64,000 bases of DNA from Myxococcales bacterium (GTDB taxonomy: Bacteria > Myxococcota_A > UBA9042 > GCA-2863065). Positions within the stretch are counted from its first letter, which is position 1; each line of letters opens with the position of its first letter. Made by a program: the position numbers and the translations under genes. The stretch is taken from the NCBI GenBank assembly GCA_018780435.1, contig JADMJS010000152.1, positions 1-64,000 on the forward strand, read 5' to 3'. Positions 20,201 through 25,718 of the stretch are shown here, piece by piece. The notes under the pieces are model-generated. The model worked only from the letters and a program-made list of their open reading frames with translations, made no database searches and was not told the DNA's origin.

Positions 20201-20435
20201 CCGCGACGAGGTCGAGACGTGGGAGACCGACCCCCGCGTCGCCGACACCGACGAAGACGGCATCGAGGACGGCGACGAGATCGCCCAGGGCCACGATCCG
20301 CTCCTCGGCATGGGCGCGCCGGCCGAAGCGACGTCGTTCGGCTGCACCAGCGCGCCGGGTGGTGGTGCGCCAGGCGTGCTCGGTGTGTTCATGCTCCTCG
20401 GTGCGGTGCTGCTGCGGCGGCGCCGAGCCAGCTAG
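11283..20435 (+). CDS. Giant surface protein: IgGFc-binding-like head, TSP3 repeats, 17 CSPG/cadherin-like repeats, MYXO-CTERM-like tail
   Basis: A 3050-residue exported protein. Order: signal peptide ending LAPVLALAQ-type near 40; a beta-rich head at about 40-485 resembling IgGFc-binding N-terminal regions (RHWIPALWAP, HYVIISTPEVSDVAF); thrombospondin type 3 calcium repeats at about 490-655; a CGNGAVDAGEECDDGN Cys module near 660-690; two cadherin-like units; 17 tandem units of about 99 residues with core FRYTHDGSETTSD and linker PVNDAPT; three diverged Ig-like units; more Asp-rich calcium repeats (DTDGDGLKDGDE) near 2920-3005; then FGCTSAPGGG, a hydrophobic helix and RRRRAS. The tail fits MYXO-CTERM sorting to the cell surface. 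HDGSE is typical of CSPG/cadherin_3 units. An adhesin role is inferred. The start ATG has GAAGGGGATG upstream. It stands alone in its transcript. Confidence 0.9.
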   Translation: MKREQRKLGLVGDLDGSRAGRWALTTLLGLLFAPVLALAQIDTRHWIPALWAPDQNSNYTGDHYVIISTPEVSDVAFTLSDGAGNVHTGTVSNAAPVTLKIAKFTTTFGADSTGGWAGTHTANVLIGPATLNVANGDGLVLEAQRPVYMNIRQRSGSQGDSLTSPGRKGLGRDFRIGFGRNTKTTSSTRGSFFSFMAMEDGTTVTVDHFKPGMKVYGQPDADGDGTTDAFTVTLNKNQSYVVGLQDSTYTGTVDVDQLNGTRVRSDKLITVASGFWTGGPATTAQDVGIDQIVPVELAGSEYVFIKGNALATNLMESVTIVATQDDTNIFVNGSTTPLNPTPLNAGDFYYVHNQYSANGNLYLTSSKPVLAFQEVGGSDNVATPGVSFVPPIGVDAANFVDNIPTVELIGTATIGVVARASAWVTINGAAPGVAAKTVTGAPGWVTYSLTNQTGTIAVESNSAVAVSLVNVNNVIGSSGYFSGFPYGSIDLDGDDTRDGEDNCPDDPNLDQEDADLDGVGDLCDQCDADPYKALAGACGCGTPDGDPDGDGVTCADNCRYASNAAQTDSDSDGVGDACQGNRDSDGAADAADECPDDPDMTSAGLCGCGTLEVDSDVDGTPNCVDTCPIDASKTTAGQCGCGNPDTDTDGDGVADCVDVCGNGAVDAGEECDDGNHVDGDGCSNTCTAGLYAAADSANVDEDGTITVDIQGNDPSGGVSVATVIVTPPAHGSALVLADGQVTYVPAANYNGTDSFTYQLDDGTSLSDPASVDVTIAAVADEPTIADVSGSTIDEDAATGAITVAIGDVDDLSGGSLTLTGTSSDTTLVPNSNIVFGGSGNSRTVTITPAENRNGSATITLRVTDATSLFATDALSLTVTAQNDAPTASADDVDASEGAETTGATLLANDGDIDGDALTAQLVSGPAHGTLELNSDGTFRYVHDGSETTSDQFSYRAYDGTVHSAPVLVSIAVMSANDRPIAVADALAVSEGGSNLLLVGGGTSVLDNDADADGNALSAVLVAGPTHGTLELNPSGSFRYTHDGSEATSDQFTYAAHDGLATSVPVVVSIAITPVNDAPVAVADALAAPEGGSVTALGASSLLENDHDADGDALSAVIVDAPAHGTLNLASDGTFEYVHDGSETTSDHFSYRAFDGEDYSSVVAVMVAVAPSNDLPVAGVDAIQATEDGVFTSLASGATSLLENDTDADGDALTAQLVAGVAHGALVFHPDGTFLYAHDGSETTSDEFTYAAHDGTGASTPVVVSIAIAPQNDAPVAVADGAVAGEGAEITALSSGSTSVLANDGDAEGDSLTTFLVSGPAHGLLELAPDGTFRYVHDGSESAVDQFSYSAWDGVTASAPVVVSISVSGGNDVPTLSPTSVTVDEGGEVTSTEGGATSLLASASDADGDELSAVLVAAPSHGTLQLNVDGTFRYTHDGSETTADAFTVKVHDGFLDSAAVVVSIAITPVNDAPTLAPAALDLPEGGSATVTASSASSFLVGASDAEGDHVTVVLAAAPAHGSIELNADGTFTYTHDGSETTSDELRIAATDGHATSEALVVAITVTPENDAPTLSPTTVTVSEGGVATHTDDDGTSLLASAHDAEGAAITAVLVAAPKHGWLELEDDGTFRYIHDGSEIAADAFMVAANDGQRSSSPVTVAITVTPVNDGPTVGPVTLVVDEGQSVSATADGTTSLLSMARDADGDLLHVVLVSAPQAGALLLNQDGSFQYTHDGSEAYLDSFAFKASDGNEDSEPVTVTIVVNPANDVPVAAAASLRVSEGASVSTTDGGATSLLAGATDGEGDELLALVAQAPAHGTLALGYDGTFLYTHDGSETTVDTFAFVVNDETEDSAPVTVTIAIIATNDAPRVDPVSLVLEEGSSTVSTAADAASLLATVSDAEGDAVTATLVSGPDHGYVELNKDGTFRYVHDGSEQAEDAFMFRASDGQADSAPLRVNVTITPVNDAPIVGPVGISLDEGGAVTITESGAESLLNTAHDADGDTLTAVLVSGPSHGTFELNADGTFRYVHDGSESAGDSLTFKVSDGVAESASTTVTITIAHVNDGPTLEPVALDVDEGGAATETRGGATSLLATAIDGDGDVLTAALLAGPRHGTLQLNVDGTFRYEHDGSETADDLFTFAVSDGDSASASVTVVVAIRPKNDAPTLGPVALVLVEGGSVATTADGAASFLASASDAEGDVLTAVLVTAPEHGTFELNSDGSFRYTHDGSETTSDTLVLKVNDGVAESGSVVVSVSITPVSDAPALGAVALAVDEGASVQTTSGGAASLIATASDAEGDAVTAVLLAPPTHGTLDLEADGTFRYTHDGSETTHDEFTLSANDGAASSAPVTVSITVTPVNDAPVGASVALTVAEGATVTAQDDGAESLLGDVTDAEGDGLSASLASPPSHGKVTVKPDGSFRYTHDGSNTSEDAFTFTAHDGAATSEPITVTITVVLENDVPTLGPIALAANEGGAVTMTVEGATSLLATAADGDGDALTVVVIEAPAHGALELSPDGTFRYVHDGSETTTDTFTFAVTDGTAASAPVVVQVAVFPKNDSPTITSVPDQLLDEDRSTTELGFTVTDAETDASDLVVFCTSSDHALIPHTGITITGDGQDRTVTVTSAPDAHGTATITLIVSDGSSTSQTHFDVVVVPVVDAPSVAAIPSQTLYEDAEPARLTLNLNDVDTGAADLVVTARAANPGLIPASGLTVDGEGTERTLLVTAAPNASGTTSVTVTVSDGEVDVETSFDVTVVAVNDAPGMNTPAAIALDEDTTAAIPGVSVWDIDAGNQKLSLTVTAARGSLAVTETQGIEFVSRTSDNGDLIFTGSVTAVNAALATLTYTADPDFNGEDTIRVRVSDLGNTGVGGPLVAKALVAVTVRAVADLPPRLGGDGAGDDSSDGASTDGGSDGAPVEGDRDDDGLSDTDEATAGTDPDVADTDGDGLKDGDEVLDWESDPLLIDTDGDGLDDRDEVETWETDPRVADTDEDGIEDGDEIAQGHDPLLGMGAPAEATSFGCTSAPGGGAPGVLGVFMLLGAVLLRRRRAS
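13930..18965 (+). repeat. 17 tandem 297-bp repeats (CSPG/cadherin-like units)
   Basis: The HDGSE core recurs 17 times; the first six cores begin at 14106, 14403, 14694, 14991, 15288 and 15585, giving steps of 297 bp with one of 291. The last core lies near 18850. Each unit encodes EGG or EGA, a SLL turn, DADGD, a P-HG turn, DGTFRY, HDGSE, DG and NDAP. Protein conservation is strong while synonymous positions differ, so the array is old rather than a fresh DNA amplification, although neighbouring units still share long near-identical blocks. Confidence 0.9.
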
Positions 20436-20445
20436 CCGCTGGACC

Positions 20446-21384
20446 TCATGCCGCGTCCGGAGCGCAGGCCATCGCTCGCTCCGCCGCGACGGCAAAGGCG
20501 CCACGTAGGGCATCCCAGAGGCCGGGCGTGCGCGTGGTGCCGTGGCGCCAGGCGAGGCCAAGTGTCCGAAATGGCTCGGGTTCGGCGACACGGACCGTGA
20601 GCGACGCCCGTGCGGTCTCGGCCTTCACGCACAGCTTCGGGAGCAGCGTCACACCGAGGCCCGCGCTGACCATCTGCACGAGGGTCGCGAGCGACGTCGC
20701 GCGAAAATCGCGGTCGGCGGACGACGAACCACACGCCGCGACGACCTGATCGCGGAGGCAGTGTCCCTCATCGAGGAGTAGGAGCGACGCGGGGTCGACC
20801 TGCTCAAGCTGTACGGTGGTGCCGAGCCCATTGCAGTGGCTCATGTCCGACGCGGCGCACACGAAGAGGAAGGGATCCCGCGCAAAGCCGACGCTCTCGA
20901 GCCCATCGAGACGCGCCTCAAGCGCCAGCACGGCGCCATCGAGCTCCCCGCGCTGAATCTTGGTCACGAGCACCTCGGTCTTCTCCTCGATCCACTGTAC
21001 GGAGAGCCGAGGCAGTCGCTCGCGAAGCACCGGCGTCGCCGTCGGCAGCAGGTACGGCGCCACCGACGGGATGATCCCGAGCCGAATCGTGCCGCCGAGC
21101 GGATCCCCGAACTGGCGAGCGAGCCCATCGAGCCCGTCCGCGCTGCGAAGGAGCGCCTCGGCCTGCGCGAGCCACCGCTCCCCATCCGCCGTGGGCACCA
21201 CGGGCCGCTGGTCCCGGTCGAAGAGTGAGACCCCAATCGCGCCTTCGAGCTCGGCGATCTGAGCGCTGAGCGACGGCTGAGACACGAAGCAACGCTCGGC
21301 GGCCTTGCCAAAGCCGCGTAGCTCGCGGACCGCCAGCGCGTACTGAAGCTGACGGAGGGTGAAGCTGAAGTGGGTGAAGCGCAT
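20446..21384 (-). CDS. oxyR: LysR-type peroxide sensor OxyR
   Basis: This 312-residue protein has an N-terminal winged helix (LRQLQYALAVRELRGFGKAA, VSQPSLSAQIAELE) and a LysR substrate domain. The segment LLDEGHCLRDQVVAAC matches the redox centre of OxyR, where two Cys spaced nine apart form the peroxide-sensing disulphide (Cys199 and Cys208 in Escherichia coli); spacing and the GHCLRDQ context are the same. It should activate peroxide-defence genes when oxidised. No catalase or peroxiredoxin gene lies beside it; the divergent neighbour is the Fic partner gene 190 bases away. The ORF ends 10 bases from the end of the convergent giant surface gene. Confidence 0.92.
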   Translation of the reverse strand: MRFTHFSFTLRQLQYALAVRELRGFGKAAERCFVSQPSLSAQIAELEGAIGVSLFDRDQRPVVPTADGERWLAQAEALLRSADGLDGLARQFGDPLGGTIRLGIIPSVAPYLLPTATPVLRERLPRLSVQWIEEKTEVLVTKIQRGELDGAVLALEARLDGLESVGFARDPFLFVCAASDMSHCNGLGTTVQLEQVDPASLLLLDEGHCLRDQVVAACGSSSADRDFRATSLATLVQMVSAGLGVTLLPKLCVKAETARASLTVRVAEPEPFRTLGLAWRHGTTRTPGLWDALRGAFAVAAERAMACAPDAA

Positions 21385-21483
21385 CGCCTGGGAGCTTAGC
21401 CCCGCTTAGCCGGAGTGGGGAGAGATTCGGGAAGCCTAGGCAATGGCGCAGTCGGGGGAACCATATTGAGGCGTCCCCATTGA

Positions 21484-21511
21484 TTCGACGGGTGGTGCGA
21501 GGCACGATAAT
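21484..21511 (+). promoter_or_regulatory. Candidate housekeeping promoter for the Fic pair
   Basis: TTCGAC, 16 bases, then GATAAT. The -10 box matches the consensus at five of six positions; the -35 box is weaker. It lies 63 bases before the ATG of the Fic partner gene in a locally AT-richer stretch. This is consensus matching only. Confidence 0.3.
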
Positions 21512-21574
21512 GTGGGGCCTCTCTGGAGGCGCTGCGGGCACCTTTGGGCTAGTTACGTTCAACTGAGGAGAAAC

Positions 21575-22426
21575 ATGTTCGAAGGCGAGGTCGAGTTCTG
21601 CGAGCCACTTCAAGTGGTAGCCGACTATGATCAGGCTGTTCGTAGCGAGCGACAGCAGGAATGCGTCGACGCACTGACGAACGAGTTGCGCAGTGTGCGA
21701 GAACTCACCATCCAGCAGATCGAAATCGCCCTTGACTTCGTGGAACTGACCTTATTCACGGGTGTCGTCTACGAGGGCCTCGTGCGAGAGGGAGCCACGT
21801 GGCTCGAGGCGATGCGCTCCCAATCGATTCAACACCACGTTCAGGCGTTCTCCGGGATCGACTTTCCGACGGCACGTCGGGCCATCGCCAACTTGGTGGC
21901 CAACAAGCACCTTCCGGAGCCAAAGCCCCCAAAACGGACTCCTGTACGGCCCGAACTTCTTCCGCACGTGGTGCGTTGCGTCCGAGAGTCACTGTCCGCC
22001 TCGGCTGAATACGTAGAGAGTGTCGTCGAAGGCGCTCGAGCCTTGGACCGTCCCGACCTTGCCTTTCGGCTCGCGCGCGCCTTCGTGAAGATGCAGGCGT
22101 TCTTGGTTCGGCATGAAGCAGCGCCAGAGACCCTGGCACTGAGCACGCTCTACGCGAAAGGGAGCGTATCGGCGCAGGAGTTTGCAGACGTCCTGAAGCT
22201 GTCAGTGCCCGACGGGATCGCGCTTCTCGAGGAGCTAGGCGCGTGTCGACCGATTGGGGTGATGCGGCTATCCACCGAAGAGCGTCGAAGTAAGGCCGAG
22301 CGACTCAGGGGTAGTCGGTCCACTGTGCGTGAGAACCCCGAACTCGATGCAGCTCACGCTGCGCGAAGCGTGATCGCAAGTCAACGCATCGAAGACGTGG
22401 ACGCGCGGCCGTGGGTTCATCCATAG
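21575..22426 (+). CDS. Unrecognised helical partner protein of the Fic gene
   Basis: 283 residues from the ATG at 21575, which has GAGGAG five bases upstream; a longer frame upstream lacks such a site. The protein is mostly predicted helical and has no signal peptide. About residues 195-235 (LSTLYAKGSVSAQEFADVLK, then VPDGIALLEELGACR) read like a winged helix or HTH segment. The C-terminus is basic and polar. It overlaps the Fic gene by 16 bases, which is typical of toxin-antitoxin pairs, so antitoxin or autoregulator is a reasonable guess. However, I do not see the Fic-inhibitory pattern [ST]xxxE[GN] in it, and it is far longer than known Fic antitoxins. Family not recognised. Confidence 0.7.
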   Translation: MFEGEVEFCEPLQVVADYDQAVRSERQQECVDALTNELRSVRELTIQQIEIALDFVELTLFTGVVYEGLVREGATWLEAMRSQSIQHHVQAFSGIDFPTARRAIANLVANKHLPEPKPPKRTPVRPELLPHVVRCVRESLSASAEYVESVVEGARALDRPDLAFRLARAFVKMQAFLVRHEAAPETLALSTLYAKGSVSAQEFADVLKLSVPDGIALLEELGACRPIGVMRLSTEERRSKAERLRGSRSTVRENPELDAAHAARSVIASQRIEDVDARPWVHP

Positions 22427-23022
22427 ATCTCGAGACTCCTGACACCGTCAGGACGTACACTGAAGAGCACCTCGAACAGCTGACGAGGAACCTTCACACC
22501 ATTGAAGTGGCGCTCCGCAGCGGCGCCTTTCGGCAGTGCGTCATTGACCTCGATCTCCTCTGCGACCTCCATCGACGACTCTTCCGAGACGTGCGGAGTC
22601 ATGCAGGTCGCATCAGGGATACGCGCTGGGGAAGCGAGTCCTTGGTGTTCGGCCCAAACCGATCTGCAGATCGGCGTTCGGTCCCAGAATTACTAAGAAA
22701 TGTTCTTAGAAGAGCTCAAGTAGACCGTAGAGACCTCCTCGACATCGACGATGCCTCTCGTAGTATGATGGACTGTTTCGAGCTTGCCGTCCGAGCACAT
22801 GCGGACGTAATCAAGATCCACCCGTTCGAAGATGGAAACGGCCGAACCAGCAGACTCTTGATGTCCGTCATCTTGGAGTCCTTCGACATTGAGCCGACGC
22901 TCGCAGAGTTTCCGAAGCACGAATACAACGAATGTCTAAACGTGTACCACAAGCACGGCGATCTTGGCCCCATCTCGGACCTCCTGCTCAATGCACATCC
23001 GCTCCTAACCACGGATCGGTAA
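22411..23022 (+). CDS. Fic/Doc-family protein (probable AMP-transferase toxin)
   Basis: 203 residues with the complete Fic active-site loop HPFEDGNGRTSR near residue 137, including the catalytic His and the nucleotide-binding Gly/Asn/Arg set. Fic enzymes move AMP or another nucleotide part onto a target protein. The start is GTG inside the 3' end of the preceding gene (16-base overlap), implying coupled translation. I see no inhibitory helix motif in the N-terminal 60 residues, so autoinhibition is unlikely and control would have to come from the partner. Base composition is lower in GC than the surroundings (for example around 22680-22730), hinting at acquisition. It faces drmC convergently with a gap of about 50 bases, placing the pair at one edge of the DISARM island. 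Confidence 0.88.
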   Translation: MGSSIDLETPDTVRTYTEEHLEQLTRNLHTIEVALRSGAFRQCVIDLDLLCDLHRRLFRDVRSHAGRIRDTRWGSESLVFGPNRSADRRSVPELLRNVLRRAQVDRRDLLDIDDASRSMMDCFELAVRAHADVIKIHPFEDGNGRTSRLLMSVILESFDIEPTLAEFPKHEYNECLNVYHKHGDLGPISDLLLNAHPLLTTDR

Positions 23023-23071
23023 CCAGCGGGACGACTCGGGCGCCATCATCAAGCGACTCCCCAGTAGCGAT

Positions 23072-23836
23072 TCAACCCCGAGCTCGCCGAACCACGCCAC
23101 GGGAGATGAGCCGCTCGAACTGCAGCCGTAGGCCGTACGCGAGCTCGGGCTCACTGACGAGGACGCCCGCCTCGACGTTTCGCTCCTGGGCTGACCATGA
23201 CAGGTTGGCCGAGGTCACTAGCGCCCGACTGTCGTCGACCACGACGCACTTGGCATGAAGGTGCATCCGGGCGTCTTCGGGCCGCGCCGGCCCGATGTAG
23301 ACGTCGGGTCTCGGATTCCATGGCCAGATGCGGTCCCAGAGCACGTCTTCGATTCGCGCCATGCTCGCGTCCACTGTCATGGCGTCACTGTGGGGTGCAC
23401 CGAGGATCAGGAGGACCCGCAGCGACGGGAGCGCGGTCATTCGCTCGGCGAGCGGCCGAAGGACGGGGTTGCCCTCCCGGCTCTCGCCAGCGTTGTAGGT
23501 GGAGAGGAGCACGGACGACTGAGCCGCCGCGAAGAGGTCGCGGCATGCCTGCGCGGTGTCGAGCATGCTGAAGGTGTCGAACTGTGACCACACGAGGCGC
23601 GGACGAGCCGCCTCATGATCACGTGCCTGCGCTGCGAGAAAAGAGAGGCATCCGCTGGCCGTCTCCGCTGTGAAGCCGCGGGCTCGAAGCGCCGTGAGGA
23701 GCTCGACCGCGGCGGCCATGAGCTCGGGAGCGACATAGCGATCGAGCTCGAGCTCAAGCGCATCGAGACTGACGACCCTGCGCGCCACGGCCCTTGCAAG
23801 CGCATCGTAGTGCTCGGCTCGAAGTCGGGCGCCCAC
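23072..23836 (-). CDS. drmC: DISARM protein DrmC, phospholipase D-like nuclease
   Basis: 254 residues ending the DISARM operon. The C-terminal half carries one HKD signature, HLHAKCVVVDD followed by TSANLS, so the enzyme would work as a dimer or as a non-catalytic binder. LSTYNAG upstream is also typical of PLD folds. In published DISARM systems DrmC is the PLD-family component and is not always essential. The frame starts with GTG at 23836, 15 bases after the drmB stop; no better start keeps the whole N-terminus. It is last in the operon and convergent with the Fic gene. Confidence 0.92.
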   Translation of the reverse strand: MGARLRAEHYDALARAVARRVVSLDALELELDRYVAPELMAAAVELLTALRARGFTAETASGCLSFLAAQARDHEAARPRLVWSQFDTFSMLDTAQACRDLFAAAQSSVLLSTYNAGESREGNPVLRPLAERMTALPSLRVLLILGAPHSDAMTVDASMARIEDVLWDRIWPWNPRPDVYIGPARPEDARMHLHAKCVVVDDSRALVTSANLSWSAQERNVEAGVLVSEPELAYGLRLQFERLISRGVVRRARG

Positions 23837-23851
23837 CGCAGAAGACTCAGA

Positions 23852-25717
23852 CTACCAACCGGCCGAATTGAAGAAGGCGAGGCCCGGTGGGCTGCCGACG
23901 GTAGGGACCACGAGGGCCCGATCAAGCAGCTCGTTTCGTCGTTCACAGGAGGACTCGGAGCTCAGCACGCAGCCGTGACACGCCGCGCCGTGGACCGTGC
24001 GGTCGCCGCCGCGCCCAGGCTCATGACCGGCGCAAACCGGGTCATTCGAGCAGAGCGAGCCCAGTCGAATCGCCGCGTCGAGATACTCTTCGAGACGTCG
24101 GCCCGATTCCACGAGACCGCCGAGGGTTCCTTCAGCGTCGGCGCTGGCCGTGTAGAGGAGGATGCCCGCGCAACCGGGGAGCAGGTAGATCCTCTCGCGA
24201 ATACTCGCCGCGGAGTATCCGCACTCGAGCGAGATTGCCGTGAGCAGGAGGTGAGACAGTGTATGCAGCAGTACGTAGGTCGCCACATGCCGATCGTCGG
24301 ATGCGTCCTGGGTCGGTCGAACCGTGCGAAACGTCGCCGCGAGCCGCGCCGCGCGGTCCTGCACTAGCGGACTTTCCCACCAGGCGTCGAGCGCGGCCGG
24401 AGCGAGAGTGAGGAAGATCCCCTCGCCGCGGTTCTCGACCGCTGGGAGCCACGAGAGCGTCCCCGCCGTCAGGGGCGCGGCAATGACGTCCAGGCTGAGC
24501 TCACCGTCGAGCGGCTGAGGAGGTGCGTCGATGCGAGTAAAGCCCCACAGCGCCACGACTTCCCGAAGTCGGTGGACTAGGACGACGCGCTCGATACGGT
24601 GCGGACTGTAGCGGCCCGCCCCCGCAGGCCAGCGTGCCGCGGTGAAGTCGGCGTCGCCCGGGTCCTCTCCGCGTTCGTCATCGGCGTCGAGATACGCCTT
24701 GGCCTCGCGCGCCAGTCCGGTTTCGGATGACGAAGTATTGTTGCGCCGACGATCGATTGCAGAATAGACGTCGGCGTCAGTGTAGGCCCCGAGGGCCCGC
24801 CCGACATCTGGCACATATCGCAGTGAGCTGACCACGGCCGCGCTGGGTGCGTTCTGCACGAAAGTCCAGACGCTTTCTACTGCCTGAGCGAGAGGGGATG
24901 AGAGCGTCGGGATCACGATCGCACGGTGCGTGAGCGCGAAGGTCGTGTTCGTCGCGTGCCGGACAAGGAGGTGAGTCGCATGGGGCTTCCCGGTCCCGTC
25001 GTCGCAAACTTCCGGAGCATCGAGCCACGGCCTTTGACCGCGGCAAGGTCCGAGGAGTGTGGTCGCGGCCGGGCCTTGGAGCCGGCCCAGCGACTGCTTC
25101 GCGCCGCACGTCTCACATCGAACAAAGGTATCGGCGAGATCACCGGTATTGCCGCCTTCGTCGAGCCAGAGTGTGCCCCCACACGTGAGCTGGCCGGCGT
25201 GAGCGATCTGGTCCCAGTCGATCTCGTCGAGGTGGCCGTTGGCGCAGGCTTGGATGAAGCGGATCGGGACGGCGGCGACTTTACGGTCGGAGCGGCCGTG
25301 CCTCACCCGGTGCACGGTTCGGTGCGACTTCGAGTCCACCTCGACCTCCCGACTCCGAAGTAGGCGGCGCGAGCGGGGCTGGTTTGGATCGACCTGCGCG
25401 AGGAACCACGTGGGATATCGGCGCGTGTAGATCCCCGCCTCATCCCGTGGGTCGAGCTCGGACCGACGCGGCGGGTATCTCAGCTCTAGGCCTGCGGCGG
25501 AGAGCCGTCGCGAGAGCGCGATTGCAAGCTCCGGCGCGTGAATGGTTGGGCCCGCGTTCGGGTGGGCACGGTAACTTGTCCCATCGGGGCGATTGGCCAG
25601 TTCGCCGACCCAGAAGTCGAGGCCCATGACCAAGACAGCGGAGTCCGGGAAGTCCTGGAGGCTACCGGGCCCCGCGCTCATGACGACGGCGCTCCGTCGA
25701 ACGTCGTTTTGGCTCAT
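23852..25717 (-). CDS. drmB: DISARM protein DrmB (DUF1998)
   Basis: 621 residues from the ATG at 25717, which follows the drmA TGA by a single base; an in-frame ATG nine codons earlier would lie inside drmA. DrmB forms a complex with DrmA that binds DNA and is the core of DISARM. The DUF1998 signature is in the last third: LLHTLSHLLLTAISLECGY, RIYLLPGCAGILLYTAS, and a Cys cluster CHGCVLSSESSCERRNELLDR. Earlier Cys pairs (CGGTLWLDEGG, CETCGAKQ) are likely zinc ligands. Length is as expected. It is translated right after drmA, consistent with a fixed ratio of the two proteins. Confidence 0.93.
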   Translation of the reverse strand: MSQNDVRRSAVVMSAGPGSLQDFPDSAVLVMGLDFWVGELANRPDGTSYRAHPNAGPTIHAPELAIALSRRLSAAGLELRYPPRRSELDPRDEAGIYTRRYPTWFLAQVDPNQPRSRRLLRSREVEVDSKSHRTVHRVRHGRSDRKVAAVPIRFIQACANGHLDEIDWDQIAHAGQLTCGGTLWLDEGGNTGDLADTFVRCETCGAKQSLGRLQGPAATTLLGPCRGQRPWLDAPEVCDDGTGKPHATHLLVRHATNTTFALTHRAIVIPTLSSPLAQAVESVWTFVQNAPSAAVVSSLRYVPDVGRALGAYTDADVYSAIDRRRNNTSSSETGLAREAKAYLDADDERGEDPGDADFTAARWPAGAGRYSPHRIERVVLVHRLREVVALWGFTRIDAPPQPLDGELSLDVIAAPLTAGTLSWLPAVENRGEGIFLTLAPAALDAWWESPLVQDRAARLAATFRTVRPTQDASDDRHVATYVLLHTLSHLLLTAISLECGYSAASIRERIYLLPGCAGILLYTASADAEGTLGGLVESGRRLEEYLDAAIRLGSLCSNDPVCAGHEPGRGGDRTVHGAACHGCVLSSESSCERRNELLDRALVVPTVGSPPGLAFFNSAGW

Positions 25718-25718
25718 C

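Noticed and set aside
22693-22709. CTAAGAA-ATG-TTCTTAG palindrome inside the Fic gene
   Set aside because: It is a perfect 7-bp dyad in an AT-richer patch but lies in conserved coding sequence; chance is a sufficient explanation.
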